A program made the translations under genes and the position numbers. The notes beneath the pieces were generated by a model. It was not told the origin of the DNA and ran no database searches. It saw only the letters and a program-made list of their open reading frames with translations. This document shows, in pieces, positions 33,612 to 43,930 of a stretch of 64,000 nt of DNA. Origin of the DNA: Saussurea involucrata (Eukaryota; Streptophyta; Magnoliopsida; Asterales; Asteraceae). The stretch covers positions 8,019,870 to 8,083,869 of the forward strand of contig CM066317.1 in the NCBI GenBank assembly GCA_033807775.1. The letters are read 5' to 3'. Position 1 is the stretch's first letter; each line of letters begins with the position of its first letter.

Positions 33612-34782
33612 GCGAGTTCAATCTGTTGGCTTATTTTCTGAAAATTGTAGTTGTCTACTACGTACAAGTTATGGGTTGCCATGTGCGCACGAACAAATGC
33701 AATACTTGAACAAAAGTCATTCTATCCCAATTGATTCAATTGATGTATTTTGGACGACGCTTGATTTATCACCGTGCCAATCTTTACAAGATGATGACGT
33801 AGGTTGTGAAGCTGAAGTCCAAATGTTTACTGAGGAATTTAACAAGCAATCGAGATCTGGTAAGTTCAGTTTTCTGAGGAAAATAAAAGAGATAGCCAGT
33901 GCATCAAAAACATGGGTTCGTGAACCTGTTGTTAACAAGACTACTCGTGGACGGCCCTCGTTGAAGGATAAGCTTTTCAGAAAAACTCATGTTGATCCTT
34001 CATTTGCAACTCATGTTGATCCGTCTGTTGCAACTCATGTTGACCCGTCTTTTACAAGTGAAAGACCCCTTAGACGTAGTAGTTCGAACGCGTCAACATT
34101 TGTTGACTTGGAAAAAATGAGTTACCAGGAACCACCGAGACACAGTTCTTTCATGGGCAAAAACTATAATGTACATCAATACATTAATCAATTTCCAAAG
34201 ATGTTTCACCCTTACATTACGCATGTACATGATGTGAGAGGTGATGAAAATTGTGGATTCCGAGCAATAGCTGTCTGTCTGGGTCTTCATGAAGATGCAT
34301 GGCCCACAATTCGGTCTAACTTGATGGAAGAGTTAGATACACACAAGACAGAATACTGGAACGCTTTTGGAGGTCAATATTGGAATATTGTTTACAACAC
34401 TTTAAACTTCTTTCAATCAGATGGAGGTGCACCAGTTGAACAATGGATGACAATGCCTGAAATAGGTGTCTTGATTGCTTCAAAGTATAATGTGATATTA
34501 CACGTTATAAATATGGCAGGTTGTATGACGTACTTGCCGCTTAGGTCCACTCCGCTAGCGTGGTATCAACATGTTGCTTTTACAATTGGGTACGTTAATG
34601 GTAACCATTATGTGAAATTAGATATGGCAGAAGGATACCCGTTCCCTACTATAACTCAACATTTTTTCCACTTTCTTTATCCGTGTGCTGCAGGATGGGC
34701 TACCCCGTATTCAGATCGAATACAGAAGTACCAGCAACTTTTACGTGTTAATTGTACTACGGATAATGTTATTTTAGAATAA
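33605..34782 (+). CDS. SWIM finger plus OTU-like cysteine protease domain
   Basis: The frame is open from 33529 (ATG) to 34782; the first 25 or so residues are an out-of-frame reading of the preceding fragment, and recognisable sequence starts near 33605. It has a SWIM-type motif (CSCLLRTSYGLPCAH), a basic linker with HVDPSFAT repeats (about 33985-34050), then an OTU-like domain (about 34205-34720). Catalytic Asp and Cys are in RGDENCGFRA (Cys codon 34252-34254) and the His in GNHYVKL (about 34606). Such tails occur on plant MULE transposases; OTU proteins are deubiquitinase-like. The MULE DDE core between the two parts is absent, so this frame is a deletion product that keeps a possibly intact protease domain. 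Confidence 0.75.
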
Positions 34783-34992
34783 TCGAATGTAATATAGATT
34801 ATTTTATGATCTATTTATATGTTAAATCGCAATGTTTATGTTTTATTTTTATAATTATATAATTGACACCCCTATTATATATAAACAAAAAGAATAATAA
34901 TATATATATTTCTATATTTCTAATATATATATTTCTATATTTCTAATATATATATATATAAAACAAATAAATAATAATATATATGTCAAATA

Positions 34993-35023
<31 letters not shown>

Positions 35024-35025
35024 AA

Positions 35026-35263
35026 GGTTCAAACGAGGAGCGTAACAATTTAAGAAAACGTGAGGAGCACCTCCCATGTACAAAATCACATGTGATTCAC
35101 AACACAAGGACTAAAATCATATGTGATTACACGCGCGGTTTGTTACGCGGTTTGCGAAAGCGCGCGGCTTGTCCCGTGGTTTGTGTTGTGAATCACATAT
35201 GATTTTGTACATGGACGGTGCTCCTCACGTTTTCTTAAATAGGTACGCTCCTCGTATGAACCC
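35026..35263. mobile_element. Foldback MITE with GGTTCAAACGAGGAGCG ends
   Basis: Left arm GGTTCAAACGAGGAGCG...AAGAAAACGTGAGGAGCACC; right arm GGTGCTCCTCACGTTTTCTT...CGCTCCTCGTATGAACC. Inner arms (GTACAAAATCACATGTGATT and complement) also pair. It is flanked by (TA)n(GA)n on the left and (TA)n on the right, and its tips match the MITE at 19352. Confidence 0.83.
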
Positions 35264-35503
35264 GCCTCTATATATATATATTATATATATTTAAATCAAA
35301 AAATGATTGGTTATGAAAACAATGCAATCAACATCATACTTTTTTGTACTTTTTTGGTGCCATTAGCCTTTTTTTTGGTGCCATCAGCCTCCCCCTTATA
35401 ATAATTCCCTTTTAGATTTATACTCATTTATATGAAAGGTACAAGTAACCAATGATTTTGAGGCAACGAATCGTGATGTCGAAAAAGGATATATAAATAA
35501 TAA
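35264..35503. other. Unassigned A/T-rich DNA
   Basis: Contains (TA)n and a duplicated 'tttttttggtgccat' stretch. No gene seen. It is interrupted by the copia element. Confidence 0.4.
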
Positions 35504-35508
35504 ATATC

Positions 35509-36213
35509 TGTTGGGAACTGAAGATATGCTAAGTATGGTTAGTACTGCCAAGACAATGTTACTACTGCCAGTTCTTCGTTACTACTGCTGGTCAAACGTT
35601 ACTACTGCTAGTCAAGGTTACTACTGCTAGTCAAGGTTACTACTGCTAGACGAAGTTACTACTGCTAGACACGGTTGATACTGCTGAGCTGAGATACTAC
35701 TGCTAGAAGACTGTGAAGGTTAATACTGCTGAAGGTTCGTTAATGCTGCTGAGCCAAATCATTGTTAATACTGCTGACTTGATAAGTTTGGGATGCGATA
35801 CTTTTGGAGACAAAGAAGGAATTGATCAAGATATGTTTAACGAAGATTCAGAAGATCAATTTACTTTTGATAGTTATCTTGTAATCACTTTTGTATATAT
35901 AGTATTGATAGATAGCTATTAAAAAGGAGAAAATATACAGAAGATATACGTGTGATATAGAATTATATATTGATTCAAGAGTGAATTAACCTCAAGGTGT
36001 AAGAACCCTATTTCTAGAGAAGTAGAAGTCGTCTTGTTGAGCCTGTTCAACAAGATTGAGGTTTGGTGTAAAGCTTGTGAGTAATACAGTTTGATATATA
36101 CAGTGTGTTGAATTCTATTGATTGTTCTTTAATTAATTTAGAGTTCTATTCCGCAAGATTCTCTAAATTCTGTTTCTAAGAAGTTTAATTCTTGTTAAGA
36201 ATCGATCCTGACA
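35509..36213 (+). repeat. Copia 5' LTR
   Basis: TGTTGGGAAC...GATCCTGACA. U3 holds twelve units of GTTA(C/A)TACTGCT (35538-35781). A TATA box (TATATATA) is at 35894-35901. Confidence 0.95.
35538..35781. repeat. GTTACTACTGCT array in copia U3
   Basis: Twelve copies of GTTANTACTGC(T/C) spaced 16-29 bases apart, located 115-355 bases before the LTR TATA box, the place where promoter/enhancer elements would be expected. The same motif recurs elsewhere in the element. The 3' LTR copy is at 44507-44750. Confidence 0.88.
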
Positions 36214-36215
36214 AG

Positions 36216-36227
36216 TGGTATCAGAGC
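36216..36227 (+). promoter_or_regulatory. Copia primer binding site, tRNA-iMet
   Basis: TGGTATCAGAGC two bases after the LTR. Confidence 0.93.
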
Positions 36228-36245
36228 ATTGGTATCTTAGAAGCT

Positions 36246-38894
36246 ATGGACAATTCAATGGATACTCACAGTACTCTTGTTTCAAAGGTTCCCATGCTCA
36301 AACCCAATGAATTTGACATGTGGAAACTGAGAATCAAGCAGTACATTCTTCTTACTGATTATGCAATATGGGACATCATAGAAAATGGCCCATGTAATGA
36401 AGGAAAGATTGGAGCAGATGGAAAGAGACCTCCTCCCAAGACAGATGCTGAAAAGAAAGTCAGACAAACAGAGATGAAGGCCTTAAGCACTCTGCTTTTG
36501 GCTATTCCTAATGAGTACCAACATCAATTCCAACACTGCACAGATGCACAGATGTTGTGGAATGCTCTGGAGAAAAGATTTACGGGCACAAAGAGCACAA
36601 AGAGAAATCAAAAGGCTATTCTCAGGCAACAATATGAGAACTTCATGTCTGCAAAGAATGAGTCTATGACTCAAACTTTTGACAGATTTAACAAGTTGAT
36701 TGGAGAATTAGCAACTGTGGGTGTACACATGGATGCTGATGATGTCAATAGAAAGTTCCTTAGATCATTGGGAGAAGAATGGACCATGTACACAGTCTCA
36801 TTCAGACAGAATGACCAATTGGAGGACAAAGAGCTAGATGACCTCTACAATGATCTAAGAGTATTTGAGGCTGAAGTTGAAGCCAAAAAAAGGCCATCTG
36901 GATTTGTTTATAATGCTGCTTTATTATCTTCATCTTCTGATAATGCTGCTAACCCTGATTCTGTTAATACTGCAGGTTCTGTTAATGCTGCTGGTGGAAC
37001 TAATCAAGAGAAGACTACAGATTCTGTACTAGAAGCATTCTTTTCTAGTCATGTTCACTCTTCTCTAATCAATGATGATTTAGAGCAGATTAATGCTGAT
37101 GATCTGGAAGAGATGGACATCAAGTGGCAGATGGCTATGCTATCAATGAGGGTGAAGAAATTCATCAAAAGGACTGGGAGAAACAACTTTTCCCAGAGAA
37201 GAGAAGATGGTGCAGGCTTTGACAAGTCCAAGGTTGAGTGTTATAAGTGTCACAAGATGGGACACTTTGCCAGAGAATGCAGAAGTGGAGGATCAAATCA
37301 ACAGGCTCCAAATGGAAACCAAAACAGAAGCTCCTCTCAAGCCCTTGTTTCTCAACATGGAATGGGATTTGATTGGAGTGATCAAGCTGAGGAAGCCTGT
37401 CAGAATCAAGCTCTTATGGCAGAAGTATCTGATATTCCTACTGAGGTACAATCTAAACTCTGTTCTCAAGCTTGCATTGATGCTGTTAAAAGATATAGGG
37501 ATCACAATCAGGGTATGTGTGATAACCTTAAGAGGCTAGAGAAAGATGTGAAAGATTATGTTAGGATTGTAGAAAGGTTTGAGGAACAAATTAGAGCTTT
37601 TCAAGCTAATGAACTTCAACACTCCTATGATACTAACTATTGGAAGTGGGAGAAGAATGAGTATGAGATTAAGCTGAAAGTGTCTGGGGAGGAGAATGAG
37701 AAGTTAAAAGAAGAGCTTAAAAAGGTTAAACTTGATGTTGAAAAGTTTACCTGTGCTTCTAAAACCATGGATACCATCATTAAGGCTCAAATCCATGACA
37801 AGATGAAAGTAGGGATAGGGTACAATGCCACACCTCCACCCTACAATAACAACTACATACCTCCTAAGTCTGATTTGTTAGAAACCAAGGATAGGAAGGA
37901 TCCTGAATTAAAGATTAATATAGATCCTTGTGAAGAAACAGTAGTTGTTGAGGATGAGACTGACAAAGTAGACTCTGATGAGGAATGTGAAAGTCCATGT
38001 GTCAAGAACAATGAGATCAAAAGGACTGAAGAGAAAAAGGGAGTTCATTCCACACAGCCCAAAGTTGTGAACTCCAATATCTGTAAACAGTGTTCTTGCA
38101 GGAAATCTAAAGAGAACAAGCCTCAAAAACATGATAATCAGAGGGGAAATGAAAGGAACTGGAATAACCAGTGGGCTATGAGACAAGGAGTTGATCTGAA
38201 CAGAATTAACAGGCCAAAACCTTGTTTCATCTGTGGTAAGCTAAATCATTTAGCCAAACACTGTTATTTCAATCCTGTTAACCAAAGGTTTAATGCTCAA
38301 AGATCTTTTCAAAAACCTGGTGGTTACAGAAAGAATGGTGGCTATAAAAAGCTTGCAAAGAAAAATGTGGCAAAGAAACAAGATAAACCCAAAAGCCACA
38401 TAAAGAAAACGACTGAAAAGGAATGTGGTACTATGTGGGTTCCAAAAGGCACTAAAAACAATACTGCTGCTAGCAGTGTTAGTACTGCTTCAAAAGTTAG
38501 TGCTGCTAGCAGTGTTAATACTGCTAGTAATCATTCCAAAGTTAGTACTGCTAATACTTTTAGTGCTTCTTCTTCAGATAGTACTGCTGCTAGCAGTATT
38601 AACTCTGTTAATACTGCTTCCAGCAGTGTTAACTCTGTTAATACTGCTACCTCTGTTAGTACTGCTGATACTGCTGCTAACAGTACTGCTGCTTCCAGTA
38701 TTAGTACTGCTAGCACTGTTAGTACTTCTGAGGTTAATACTGCTTCTAGTGCTGCTACACCAATAATTTTGACAAAGTACTCCAGCACAGCAGTACCTAA
38801 ATTTGAAAATCTCATCAAAACCAAGTGTAAGTACTTTGATGAGCAAGGGAGACCCAAGACCACTTCGGCTTGGGTTCCCAATAAAACTAACTGA
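36246..38894 (+). CDS. gag: Copia Gag, long form
   Basis: I place the start at the ATG at 36246 (MDNSMDTHS), the first after the primer site. The copia Gag domain spans about residues 15-210 (FDMWKLRIKQYILLTDYAIW, MLWNALEKRFTG, FDRFNKLIGELATVG). Two zinc knuckles are present: CYKCHKMGHFAREC near residue 332 and CFICGKLNHLAKHC near residue 660, with a charged coiled coil between them (about 440-530). Residues about 740-840 are a low-complexity S/T/A/N/V repeat (VNTASS, STAAS) encoded by the GTTAATACTGCT motif found in the LTR. The frame ends with MWVPKGT and AWVPNKTN, typical before the protease. Intact. Confidence 0.88.
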   Translation: MDNSMDTHSTLVSKVPMLKPNEFDMWKLRIKQYILLTDYAIWDIIENGPCNEGKIGADGKRPPPKTDAEKKVRQTEMKALSTLLLAIPNEYQHQFQHCTDAQMLWNALEKRFTGTKSTKRNQKAILRQQYENFMSAKNESMTQTFDRFNKLIGELATVGVHMDADDVNRKFLRSLGEEWTMYTVSFRQNDQLEDKELDDLYNDLRVFEAEVEAKKRPSGFVYNAALLSSSSDNAANPDSVNTAGSVNAAGGTNQEKTTDSVLEAFFSSHVHSSLINDDLEQINADDLEEMDIKWQMAMLSMRVKKFIKRTGRNNFSQRREDGAGFDKSKVECYKCHKMGHFARECRSGGSNQQAPNGNQNRSSSQALVSQHGMGFDWSDQAEEACQNQALMAEVSDIPTEVQSKLCSQACIDAVKRYRDHNQGMCDNLKRLEKDVKDYVRIVERFEEQIRAFQANELQHSYDTNYWKWEKNEYEIKLKVSGEENEKLKEELKKVKLDVEKFTCASKTMDTIIKAQIHDKMKVGIGYNATPPPYNNNYIPPKSDLLETKDRKDPELKINIDPCEETVVVEDETDKVDSDEECESPCVKNNEIKRTEEKKGVHSTQPKVVNSNICKQCSCRKSKENKPQKHDNQRGNERNWNNQWAMRQGVDLNRINRPKPCFICGKLNHLAKHCYFNPVNQRFNAQRSFQKPGGYRKNGGYKKLAKKNVAKKQDKPKSHIKKTTEKECGTMWVPKGTKNNTAASSVSTASKVSAASSVNTASNHSKVSTANTFSASSSDSTAASSINSVNTASSSVNSVNTATSVSTADTAANSTAASSISTASTVSTSEVNTASSAATPIILTKYSSTAVPKFENLIKTKCKYFDEQGRPKTTSAWVPNKTN
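38459..38760 (+). repeat. GTTAATACTGCT-type repeats inside gag
   Basis: About twenty diverged copies of (G/A)TTA(A/G)TACTGCT with CTAGCAGT spacers. Read in frame they give the VNTA/STAS repeat of the Gag C-terminus. Scattered copies also occur at 36920-37000. Confidence 0.85.
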
Positions 38895-41012
38895 TTTATC
38901 TTGATGTGCAGGGCAACCAACAGCTCAAGGGGAAGAGCATTTGGCATGTTGATAGTGGTTGCTCCAGGCACATGACAGGTAACATGGCCTGCCTCAAAAA
39001 TTTCAAAAAGATTGATGGAGGACATGTTGCATTTGGGGATAATCCTGCTGGTGGAAAGATAAGTGTAGTGATGTATATGCAGGACAAAGGGATACACCAT
39101 CATCAGAACACAGAATTCAATCTGTGATATTTCCACTCCCTTCCATTGATCCTGTTGAATTCTGTGAACACCAAGAGGAGACTGAACCTATTCAGAATGA
39201 AGAAGAGAGCAGAGCAGAGGAAAATCAGTCTTCAGGTCCAAATTCCAGAGAATCTGAGGTGACTGAAGAAGCAGAAACAAATCCAGAATTAAATGAATCA
39301 AATCTGGATGAGAACATTCAAGAGGAAGCTGGTCATCCAACAAGAACTCAGAAAAATCATCCTCCTGAGTTGGTGATTGGAGATATTGCATCTCCCATGA
39401 TGACTAGAAAGCAAAGCAGACTCCAAGAATTGCAAGAGCAGCAAAATACAGTTAATACTGTTCTTACTTGCTTTCTGTCCCAGATTGAGCCCAAAAAGGC
39501 TTATGATGCTATGAAAGACCCAAGCTGGATAGAGGCAATGCAAGAGGAGCTGCTACAGTTCAAATTACAGGATGTTTGGGACTTGGTAGACCTTCCAAAA
39601 GGTCATAGAGCAATTGGCACCAAGTGGATTTTCAGGAACAAGAAGGATGACAGAGGGATTGTGATCAGAAACAAAGCTAGACTGGTTGCACAAGGGTACA
39701 CTCAGGAAGAAGGAATAGATTATGAGGAAGTCTTTGCTCCTGTGGCAAGGATTGAAGCAATCAGGTTATTTCTAGCCTATGCCTCATACATGAAGTTCAA
39801 AGTGTACCAAATGGATGTCAAAAGTGCATTTCTGTATGGAAGTATTGAGGAAGAAGTATATGTCTATCAACCCCCTGGATTTGAGAATCCATTGCACCCT
39901 GACAGAGTATACAAGCTGAAGAAGGCTCTTTATGGTTTGCATCAAGCTCCAAGAGCATGGTATGACACTCTGTCTACCTATCTCTTGAAAAATGACTTTG
40001 AAAGAGGAGTAATTGACAAGACCCTGTTTATCAAGAGGAGAAAGAGAGGTACACTACTTGTTCAGATCTATGTGGATGACATCATCTTTGGATCCACCAA
40101 TGATCAAATGTGTAAAGAGTTTGAAGAATTGATGCACAAAAGCTTCAAGATGAGTTCCATGGGAGAACTTACATTCTTTCTTGGGCTTCAGGTAAAACAG
40201 AGGAAAGATGGGATTTTTATTAGCCAATCCAAGTATGTGAAAGACATCCTGGACAAGTTTGGTTTATCAGACTCAAAGCCAGCAAGCACACCAATGGAAA
40301 CACATAAACAGATCACTGCAGATCTTGAGGGGGAGGATGTGGATGTCCATCATTACAGATCAATGATTGGATCTCTCATGTATCTCACAGCCTCTAGACC
40401 TGACATTATGTTTTCAGTCTGTGTTTGTGCCAGATTTCAGGTTTCTCCTAAGCAATCACACCTTCATGCTGTCAAGAGAATATTCAGATACTTAAAAGGG
40501 CAACCTAGATTAGGTCTCTGGTATCCTCATGAATCCTCTTTTGACTTGCTTGCATATTCAAGTAGTGATTTGGGTGGAGCCAACATGGATAGGAAGTCTA
40601 CTTCAGGTGGATGTCAGTTTTTGGGTACAAGACTAGTATCTTGGCAGTGTAAGAAACAAACCACAGTGTCCTTATCTACCACAGAGGCTGAGTACATAGC
40701 TGCTGCAAGCTGCTGCTCTCAGGTTCTATGGATTCAAAATCAGATGTTGGACTATGGGGTAACATTTCTTCACACTCCAATCTTCATTGATAACAAAGTG
40801 CTATCAGCATTGTTAATAATCCAGTCAAACACTCAAAAACAAAGCATATAGAGATAAGGTATCACTTTATAAGAGACTGCAATGAAAAGAAATTAATTCA
40901 GGTTGCTAAAGTTCATACAAATGACCAGTTTGCTGATCTATTCACAAAAGCTTTTGATGTGGGTAGATTCACCTTTTTGGTAACAAGTGTGGGCATGATC
41001 AACCTAGAATAA
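38891..41012 (+). pseudogene. pol: Copia pol: protease fragment, RT and RNase H, integrase deleted
   Basis: The protease region (IWHVDSGCSRHMTGN) opens in a different frame from gag and stops after about 70 codons (39125-39127). The next frame (39124 on) starts in the acidic stretch that normally follows integrase. RT is well kept (ARLVAQGYTQEEGIDYEEVF, YQMDVKSAFLYG, YVDDIIFGST), as is RNase H (YSSSDLGGANMDRKSTSGG, SLSTTEAEYIAAA). About 450 residues of GAG-pre-integrase and integrase that should lie between are gone. A one-base loss near 40796 shifts the last part; the original end, with HIEIRYHFIRD and ADLFTKAF, reads on to a TAA at 41010-41012. The element cannot integrate with its own enzyme. 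Confidence 0.88.
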
Positions 41013-41128
41013 ATTTATGACTTTCTGTTTTTATACCTGTATTTCTTCATATATTTGGTGCTACTAACTTTCTTTCTCAGGATTCTCTGTTTCCCTCAGA
41101 TTACCAAGTGCAGAAAAGTGTAAGTGTA

Positions 41129-41573
41129 GTTACTACTGCCCGTGCAGCGTTACTACTGCTAGTGCAGAGTTACTACTGCCTGTGTTCTAGTAGTTAATAC
41201 TGCTTGTGCAGTTAATACTGCTTGTGTAGTTAATACTGCTTTGCAGTTAATACTGCTCAGTAGTTAATACTGCTAGTGCACAGTTAATACTGCTCAGTAG
41301 TTAATACTGCTAGTGCAGTTAATACTGCTAGGTAGTTACTACTGCTAGGTAGTTAATACTGCTTGGTAGTTAATACTGCTTGGTAGTTAATACTGCTCGG
41401 TAGTTAATACTGCTTGGTAGTTAATACTGCTTGGTAGTTAATACTGCTCGGTAGTTAATACTGCTAGGTAGTTAATACTGCTTGGTAGTTAATGCTGTTG
41501 TGTAGTTAATACTGCCTTGCAGTCAATACTGCTCGGTAGTTAGTACTGCCTATGTCGTTAATACTGCTTGTGA
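41129..41573. repeat. 25-copy GTTAATACTGCT array downstream of copia pol
   Basis: Twenty-five units by eye, mostly 17 bp (GTTAATACTGCTNGGTA). The first three have GTTACTACTGC, as in the LTR. The array ends about 12 bases before a TATA-like element and 135 bases before the next ORF. Confidence 0.92.
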
Positions 41574-41583
41574 TAATCTAGGG

Positions 41584-41600
41584 CATATAAATACCCCTGT
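41584..41600 (+). promoter_or_regulatory. Putative internal TATA box for the extra ORF
   Basis: CATATAAATACCCC lies directly after the repeat array and about 115 bases before the ATG at 41708, with a C/T-rich leader between. The layout copies the LTR, where the same motif array precedes a TATA box. Confidence 0.5.
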
Positions 41601-41707
41601 TTGCCCGCCAAAGTTCATAACGACTCTTCGCATTTACTTCTTCTCTCTCGTTCTAACCTAGTCTCCCCAGAATCTTTGTGTTTTTCTTTCAAGAATCCTC
41701 ATGAATC

Positions 41708-43930
41708 ATGGAGTTTGTGGATGAGCACAATGAAATAGCCATGCTTCAAAAGCCGAAACAAGCTGCGGGATTCCACGATATCGTCGATTTTCTTAAATCC
41801 TCGCACATCTCATATGCCCTAACGGTGAGCCCAACCATCTATATCGAACATCAGACGCAATTTTGGGAGAATGCCACTGTTAGTTTCGAAGAAGGGCAGA
41901 AAACCATTCGAACAAGGGTTTGTGATAAACCCTTGAAAGTCACAGAGGAGGTTATTCGCATCTCTCTTCACTTGAATGATGCCTCAGGTATAACCTCTCT
42001 ATCTTCTGATGACTTATATTCGACTTTACAAAGAATGGGGTATGAAGGTCCCATTGGTGTTTTTAAATTCTACAAGTCAAAAATTTTCAACCAATGGAGA
42101 TTTCTTGTTCATACCCTGATGCACTGTATTTCCAAGAAAACTACTGGATGGAGTGAGTTCAGCAGTCCCATTGCATATGCCTTGGTCTGCTTATCCACTG
42201 CCAGAAAGTACAATTTTTCAGCTATGATCTTTAATGATCTTGTATCAAACTTGGAATCCAAAAAGAGCTTTTACATGTATCCAAGGTTTGTGCAAGAAGT
42301 TATTAACAAGGAATTGATGGACTTACCTCAGTTTGATGAGGTATATGTACCAAAATCCCCTAAAGGGAAGGTTTTTTCAAATATGAAAAGACTTCCTAGG
42401 GACTCGGAAGGAGTTGACACACCATTGTTCTCCACAATGATGGTTGTGTCCCACACAATTGAAGGTATGGCATCAGGGTCAAGGCCCTCATTAGACACAC
42501 CCACTGATGACCAATCCCAACCTTCCATCTCAAAAGAAATCCCTCAGTCCATCCTTGAACGACCCACTCCCACAATCACCAAAAGGTTTGAAAGAAGAAA
42601 GGTGCACAAGGTTCCTTCCCTTGATGTACCTACTCAGAGCCCTAAGCCTTTAAGCCCTCAGTTGGAGCATTCTCCAATTGAGAATATCAACAGGGAAACC
42701 ACAGGGGTGTCTCCCAACCCCAAGAAGGTGCTCTCTAAGGAGAAGGATGAGCATATGGGTGCTAAGGCTGCCACTACTTCTGCTAGCACAGAGAAGGACA
42801 GTGGTAACATAAATAAGACCTTCCCCATGGCAACTCTAAATGAGAAATCATTAGGAGGACCCAGGTGCCAAGAAACCAAGGGGGCAGTTAGTGCTTCTGC
42901 TAGGCAGAAGGCTTCTGCTAAAACTTCCAAGGATCCTTTAAAGAAGGTAAACACTTCTAAACAAGGTGAGGATAGATATAACTATGCTGAATTGATGGAA
43001 ACCATTGGAAATGTCAACTTGGATGTTATGGCACAGAGGAAGGAGATTGAGCAACTGAAGACTGTGGTCACCTACCAACAGTCTCAAATTGAGAAGCTCA
43101 AAAAGATGGTCACCAAGTTGTTGCACAGAAAGAAAAAGGCAAGATTTGTGCTGAGAAGAAGAACTCCAACTGATGATGCTCCCAAAAAGGGGGAGTCAGA
43201 GTCAGAAGCAGAACTGAATATGAAGGGTCTACAAGTTGAGGGGGAGACAGTTCAGATGGAGACTGAAATGGAAATTGAGAATGCACAGTTTAAGGGGGAG
43301 TCCAGTGCACAGAATAAGGGGGAGACAGAAAAGGGGGAAGAGCTTATTAAAGAAGCAGAAACCACAGCAGCAGAAACTGTTAATGCTGCTGAGTTTGAAC
43401 AAGCAGCAGAAACAGTTAATGCTGCTGAAGGCCAAACAGAAAAAGCAGCAGAAACTGAGCAGGAAGCAGTAACTACATCTCAAGCTGAAATTGATGAAGA
43501 AATATACTGGATTGTGAAGAACAGTGTTGAAGCAGCATCATTACATGTTCTAAGAGAAGCAGTAACAGCCATAGCAGCAGAAATGGTTATTGCTGCTGAA
43601 AAACTTAAAACAGCTGAACCAACTCCTGAAGCTGTTAAAACTCTTAAAAGAACCAAGATGATGTCAAAGAAAAGACCAAGCACCAAGCCCATAACTTCAC
43701 AGAAGAAAAATGAAAAGAAGCCAAGGGTGGAGCCAACTGCAGAAGAGGCCCAGGAGGAAACAGTGAAAGAAAAATCTGATCCAAAAGTTGCTGAAGAAGA
43801 AGTGGCAACTCCATCAAGGCAATCAAGCAATGTGATTTGTACATTACTAGTGTTGACTCTAACCCAATTCCAATTCAGGCTGAACCAATATCATCTAAGG
43901 CTCCTGAAATCATCTTTTGGGACACTTTGA
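41708..43930 (+). CDS. Copia additional ORF, function unknown
   Basis: 740 codons. Residues about 15-230 form a conserved globular region (FHDIVDFLKSSHISYALTV, LSSDDLYSTLQRMGYEG, FKFYKSKIFNQWRFLVHTLM, FSSPIAYALVCLSTARKYNF); I remember similar ORFs from plant copia elements and genomes but no proven role. A P/S/T-rich linker follows, then a coiled coil (QRKEIEQLKTVVTYQQSQIE) near 445-475. The basic and then E/A-rich repetitive tail includes TVNAAE encoded by the GTTAATGCTGCT motif. There is no signal peptide and no clear membrane helix, so 'envelope-like' describes position only. The true C-terminus is displaced by a frameshift near 43840-43860 and continues at 43837-44415. Confidence 0.7.
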   Translation: MEFVDEHNEIAMLQKPKQAAGFHDIVDFLKSSHISYALTVSPTIYIEHQTQFWENATVSFEEGQKTIRTRVCDKPLKVTEEVIRISLHLNDASGITSLSSDDLYSTLQRMGYEGPIGVFKFYKSKIFNQWRFLVHTLMHCISKKTTGWSEFSSPIAYALVCLSTARKYNFSAMIFNDLVSNLESKKSFYMYPRFVQEVINKELMDLPQFDEVYVPKSPKGKVFSNMKRLPRDSEGVDTPLFSTMMVVSHTIEGMASGSRPSLDTPTDDQSQPSISKEIPQSILERPTPTITKRFERRKVHKVPSLDVPTQSPKPLSPQLEHSPIENINRETTGVSPNPKKVLSKEKDEHMGAKAATTSASTEKDSGNINKTFPMATLNEKSLGGPRCQETKGAVSASARQKASAKTSKDPLKKVNTSKQGEDRYNYAELMETIGNVNLDVMAQRKEIEQLKTVVTYQQSQIEKLKKMVTKLLHRKKKARFVLRRRTPTDDAPKKGESESEAELNMKGLQVEGETVQMETEMEIENAQFKGESSAQNKGETEKGEELIKEAETTAAETVNAAEFEQAAETVNAAEGQTEKAAETEQEAVTTSQAEIDEEIYWIVKNSVEAASLHVLREAVTAIAAEMVIAAEKLKTAEPTPEAVKTLKRTKMMSKKRPSTKPITSQKKNEKKPRVEPTAEEAQEETVKEKSDPKVAEEEVATPSRQSSNVICTLLVLTLTQFQFRLNQYHLRLLKSSFGTL

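Larger units (their letters stand above)
32332..34994 (+). mobile_element. MULE derivative with long TIRs and an OTU domain
   Basis: The ends are long inverted repeats of about 115-135 bp (32332-32452 and 34857-34994). They share TATTATTTGACATATA tips, AT-rich middles with GAAATATA and AACAAAAAGAATAATAA, and an inner AGGGGTGTCAATT. Long TIRs and the encoded protein fit a MULE. Simple AT tracts hide the exact tips, so no target duplication can be named. The transposase core is deleted but a downstream OTU frame is open. Confidence 0.7.

Noticed and set aside
37908..38186. Minus-strand frames opposite gag and pol genes throughout the window
   Set aside because: They are shadows of the real coding strands and lack homology, starts or promoters.
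41129..41573. CRISPR-like or centromeric satellite interpretation of the copia array
   Set aside because: Units are 17 bp without spacers, and the motif belongs to the element's own LTR and genes.
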